This document shows positions 63,883 through 64,000 of a stretch of DNA of 64,000 nucleotides, piece by piece. Positions within the stretch are counted from its first letter, which is position 1. Every line of letters starts with the position of its first letter. Where the stretch lies: the NCBI RefSeq assembly GCF_900475285.1, contig NZ_LS483370.1, positions 1,750,001 to 1,814,000 on the forward strand. Direction: 5' to 3'. The stretch is from Pseudomonas taetrolens. GTDB taxonomy: Bacteria > Pseudomonadota > Gammaproteobacteria > Pseudomonadales > Pseudomonadaceae. The notes under the pieces are model-generated. The model ran no database searches. It saw nothing but the letters and a program-made list of their open reading frames with translations, and was not told where the DNA came from. The translations under genes were made by a program, and so were the position numbers.

Positions 63883-64000
63883 TCTGGATAATGTCATAAG
63901 TACTTACAGGCAGCCCGTAGTTGTGGCTACTTCATATGACGAATTTCACCAAGTAAGGTTGGTAGTTATAGCGGTCAACTAATTTCCTCACAATGATCAT

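Overview
The window looks like a Pseudomonas chromosome, probably the fluorescens lineage in the broad sense. Evidence: GC-rich codon use, REP-like palindromes, tRNA-Ala/tRNA-Glu gene pairs, a complete P. putida-type nic operon set, and a multimodular siderophore-type NRPS. Species cannot be fixed from the sequence alone.

Layout. (1) 1-15.3 kb: the 3' end of a non-ribosomal peptide synthetase locus. It holds the end of one NRPS (C-A-T, predicted Thr), a terminal NRPS of about 3,900 residues (C-A-T-E, C-A-T, C-A-T-TE; predicted D-Ser, then two residues with ornithine-type pockets) and a closely spaced HSL-family esterase. (2) 15.3-27.6 kb: core genome, with a 2-hydroxyacid dehydrogenase, gltX, a tandem tRNA-Ala/tRNA-Glu x2 array, a thioesterase, dusC, a heat-shock ibpA with a sigma32-like promoter and a ROSE-type RNA thermometer, pbpG, an rRNA-type methyltransferase, dps, azlCD, small Pseudomonas proteins, an AroE paralogue and yceH. 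(3) 27.7-41.0 kb: a nicotinic acid catabolic cluster. nicTFEDC lies on the minus strand and nicX-nicR-nicAB on the plus strand, followed by a TetR repressor (nicS) and an XdhC-type molybdenum cofactor factor. NicAB makes 6-hydroxynicotinate, NicC makes 2,5-dihydroxypyridine, NicX opens the ring, and NicD, NicF and NicE lead to fumarate. Two kinds of palindromic operator lie in front of the transcription units. (4) 41.0-49.2 kb: core genes including DUF1993, sstT, an MFS exporter, nhaR, TerC, a degenerate C39-like lipoprotein, an amine oxidase and tRNA-Val.

(5) 49.2-51.5 kb: an AT-richer mini-island next to tRNA-Val, bracketed by two copies of the tRNA terminator. It holds two unknown small membrane proteins, a Rap1a/Tai-like gene with an in-frame stop, and a 5'-truncated DJ-1/PfpI gene. 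(6) 51.6-53.4 kb: an SOS-controlled umuDC operon with a clear LexA box. (7) 53.5-57.5 kb: an NTF2-FMO fusion flavoprotein monooxygenase, divergent from a sigma54 activator, with a well-formed -24/-12 promoter and upstream palindromes. (8) 57.7-63.9 kb: an accessory metabolic block with an ICL/PEP-mutase family enzyme, a GntR/FCD regulator, a second ketol-acid reductoisomerase, a Rieske oxygenase and its FMN/2Fe-2S reductase. The same 10-bp palindrome, CTGTATACAG, lies in front of both the reductoisomerase and the Rieske gene. This ties them into one apparent regulon of unknown substrate and is the best candidate here for an undescribed system. A LysR fragment closes the window.
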